From assembly GCA_050248595.1 (NCBI GenBank), contig JBFWSB010000068.1, positions 1-15,117 on the forward strand: a stretch of DNA of 15,117 nt, read 5' to 3'. Position 1 is the first letter of the stretch. The number at the start of each line of letters is the position of its first letter. Made by a program: the position numbers and the translations under genes. Positions 14,177 to 15,117 of this stretch are shown piece by piece. The DNA is from JAGWAZ01 sp050248595. GTDB taxonomy: Bacteria > Bacteroidota > Ignavibacteria > OLB7. The notes beneath the pieces were generated by a model, which saw nothing but the letters and a program-made list of their open reading frames with translations, searched no databases and was not told the DNA's origin.

Positions 14177-15117
14177 TTATTCCTCGGAGAGGAATGGATA
14201 TCGGTGATCGGTAGGCGGCACAAGTGCTTCCTTAATCGAACGAGCCGACAGCCAGCGGTACAGGTTCATCTTCGATCCAGCTTTGTCGTTAGTACCACTT
14301 GCCCGAGCACCACCAAATGGTTGTTGGTTTACTACAGCACCGGTCGGTTTGTCGTTAATGTAGAAGTTCCCGGCAGCATTCTCCAGTGCTTTTGTTGCGT
14401 GGGCAATTGCCGTTCTTTCTGTGGCGAAGATTGAACCAGTGAGGGCATAGGGGGAGGTCTCATCTACTAACCTGAGCGTTTCATCGAAGCGATTTTCATC
14501 GTAGACGTGAAGTGTGAGAACTGGGCCGAAAATTTCCTCGCACATTGTGGTATACTTCGGATCATCCGCCACTATTACTGTCGGTTCGATAAACCATCCT
14601 TCGCTCTCGTCGTAGTTCCCACCGGCAATAATCTCAACGCCGTCAGCTTTTGCTCTGTCGATATATCCAGTGATGTTTCTATAGGCCGCCTCATCAATAA
14701 CGGCGTTCACGAAGTTGCCGAAGTTCTCTACGGTTCCCATTTTGAACGAAGCCAGATCATCCAGCAGTTCTTTTTTTACATCATTCCAGAGATTCGATGG
14801 AATGTAGGCGCGAGAAGCTGCCGAACACTTCTGCCCTTGATACTCAAACGCTCCGCGGGAGAGGGCTGTGGCAACTTCAACTGAGTTTGCAGAAGGGTGA
14901 GCTAAAACAAAGTCTTTGCCACCGGTTTCCCCGACAATGCGAGGATAGCTTCGGTAGTTAGCAATGTTCTCTCCGATAGTCTTCCACATGTGCTGAAATG
15001 TCCGGGTGGAACCGGTGAAGTGGACGCCAGCTAAATCTGGGTGGGTGAGGGCAATATCACCTGCTATCTTTCCTGGAACGTGGATCAGGTTGATGACTCC
15101 GGGAGGAAGCCCTGCCT
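14177..15117 (-). CDS. pruA: Delta-1-pyrroline-5-carboxylate dehydrogenase PruA (5'-truncated by window edge)
   Basis: C-terminal ~312 aa of an aldehyde dehydrogenase that oxidises L-glutamate gamma-semialdehyde (from P5C) to glutamate with NAD+, the second step of proline breakdown. The frame stays open to the window edge at 15117, so the Met at 14989 is internal, not the start. Visible motifs are LPPGVINLIHVPG, HFTGST, WKTIGENI, YPRIVGETGGKDFVLAHPSA (catalytic Glu at 14927-14929), GAFEYQGQKCSAASRAYIP (nucleophilic Cys at 14825-14827), EIFGPVLTLHVYDE, TGSIFA and FYINDKPTGAVVNQQPFGGARASGTNDKAG. The GKDFVLAHPSA and EYQGQKCSAASRAY segments are typical of the ALDH4/P5CDH branch rather than general aldehyde dehydrogenases. 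The proline dehydrogenase partner is not in view; fusion to it cannot be judged from this end. Confidence 0.95.
   Translation of the reverse strand, partial: AGLPPGVINLIHVPGKIAGDIALTHPDLAGVHFTGSTRTFQHMWKTIGENIANYRSYPRIVGETGGKDFVLAHPSANSVEVATALSRGAFEYQGQKCSAASRAYIPSNLWNDVKKELLDDLASFKMGTVENFGNFVNAVIDEAAYRNITGYIDRAKADGVEIIAGGNYDESEGWFIEPTVIVADDPKYTTMCEEIFGPVLTLHVYDENRFDETLRLVDETSPYALTGSIFATERTAIAHATKALENAAGNFYINDKPTGAVVNQQPFGGARASGTNDKAGSKMNLYRWLSARSIKEALVPPTDHRYPFLSEE

Noticed and set aside
1..15117. CRISPR arrays, tRNA or rRNA genes, transposases, phage genes
   Set aside because: No regularly spaced repeats, no cloverleaf-like sequences in the gaps, and no frames with such motifs were found on reading both strands.

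Overview
The window most likely comes from a member of the Bacteroidota/Chlorobiota group (FCB superphylum; the Kapabacteria or Ignavibacteria side is my guess). Three things point there. Two very large secreted proteins end in a type IX secretion (T9SS) type A sorting domain. PdxJ has the Bacteroidota-type signatures VNLNK and HPRPDQRHIR. Most genes lack a strong Shine-Dalgarno sequence. No phage, plasmid, CRISPR, transposase, tRNA or rRNA signal is visible, so this looks like ordinary chromosome with mostly small transcription units and a few dispersed intergenic repeats.

Layout. Positions 1-55 may hold the tail of an upstream gene. Positions 166-7276 hold two tandem paralogous T9SS cargo proteins (1112 and 1142 aa), each followed by its own strong intrinsic terminator. 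Then come pdxJ (vitamin B6 synthesis, +), a convergent orphan coiled-coil/J-domain protein (-), a divergent rimJ-type acetyltransferase (+), a repeat-bearing gap, and a two-gene unit of an outer-membrane beta-barrel protein with an atypical class III CoA-transferase/racemase homologue (+). A TlpA-like thioredoxin lipoprotein (+) follows and converges, through a bidirectional terminator, on a minus-strand pair: an ECF sigma factor with a small soluble zinc-binding anti-sigma candidate downstream. The window ends inside pruA (delta-1-pyrroline-5-carboxylate dehydrogenase, -), which is cut at its 5' end.

How the parts fit. The two T9SS proteins and the barrel protein are cell-envelope or surface proteins. 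The TlpA lipoprotein is envelope redox machinery. The sigma/anti-sigma pair looks like a self-contained stress switch, and its cysteine-rich soluble partner fits a cytoplasmic redox or metal signal. PdxJ, RimJ and PruA are housekeeping enzymes. I see no clear multi-gene undescribed system. The points most worth a second look are the CoA-transferase homologue that lacks the family's catalytic Asp and its C-terminal part, the orphan J-domain protein, the divergence within the T9SS pair, and a 156-bp intergenic element with terminal inverted repeats that reaches into the rimJ stop codon.
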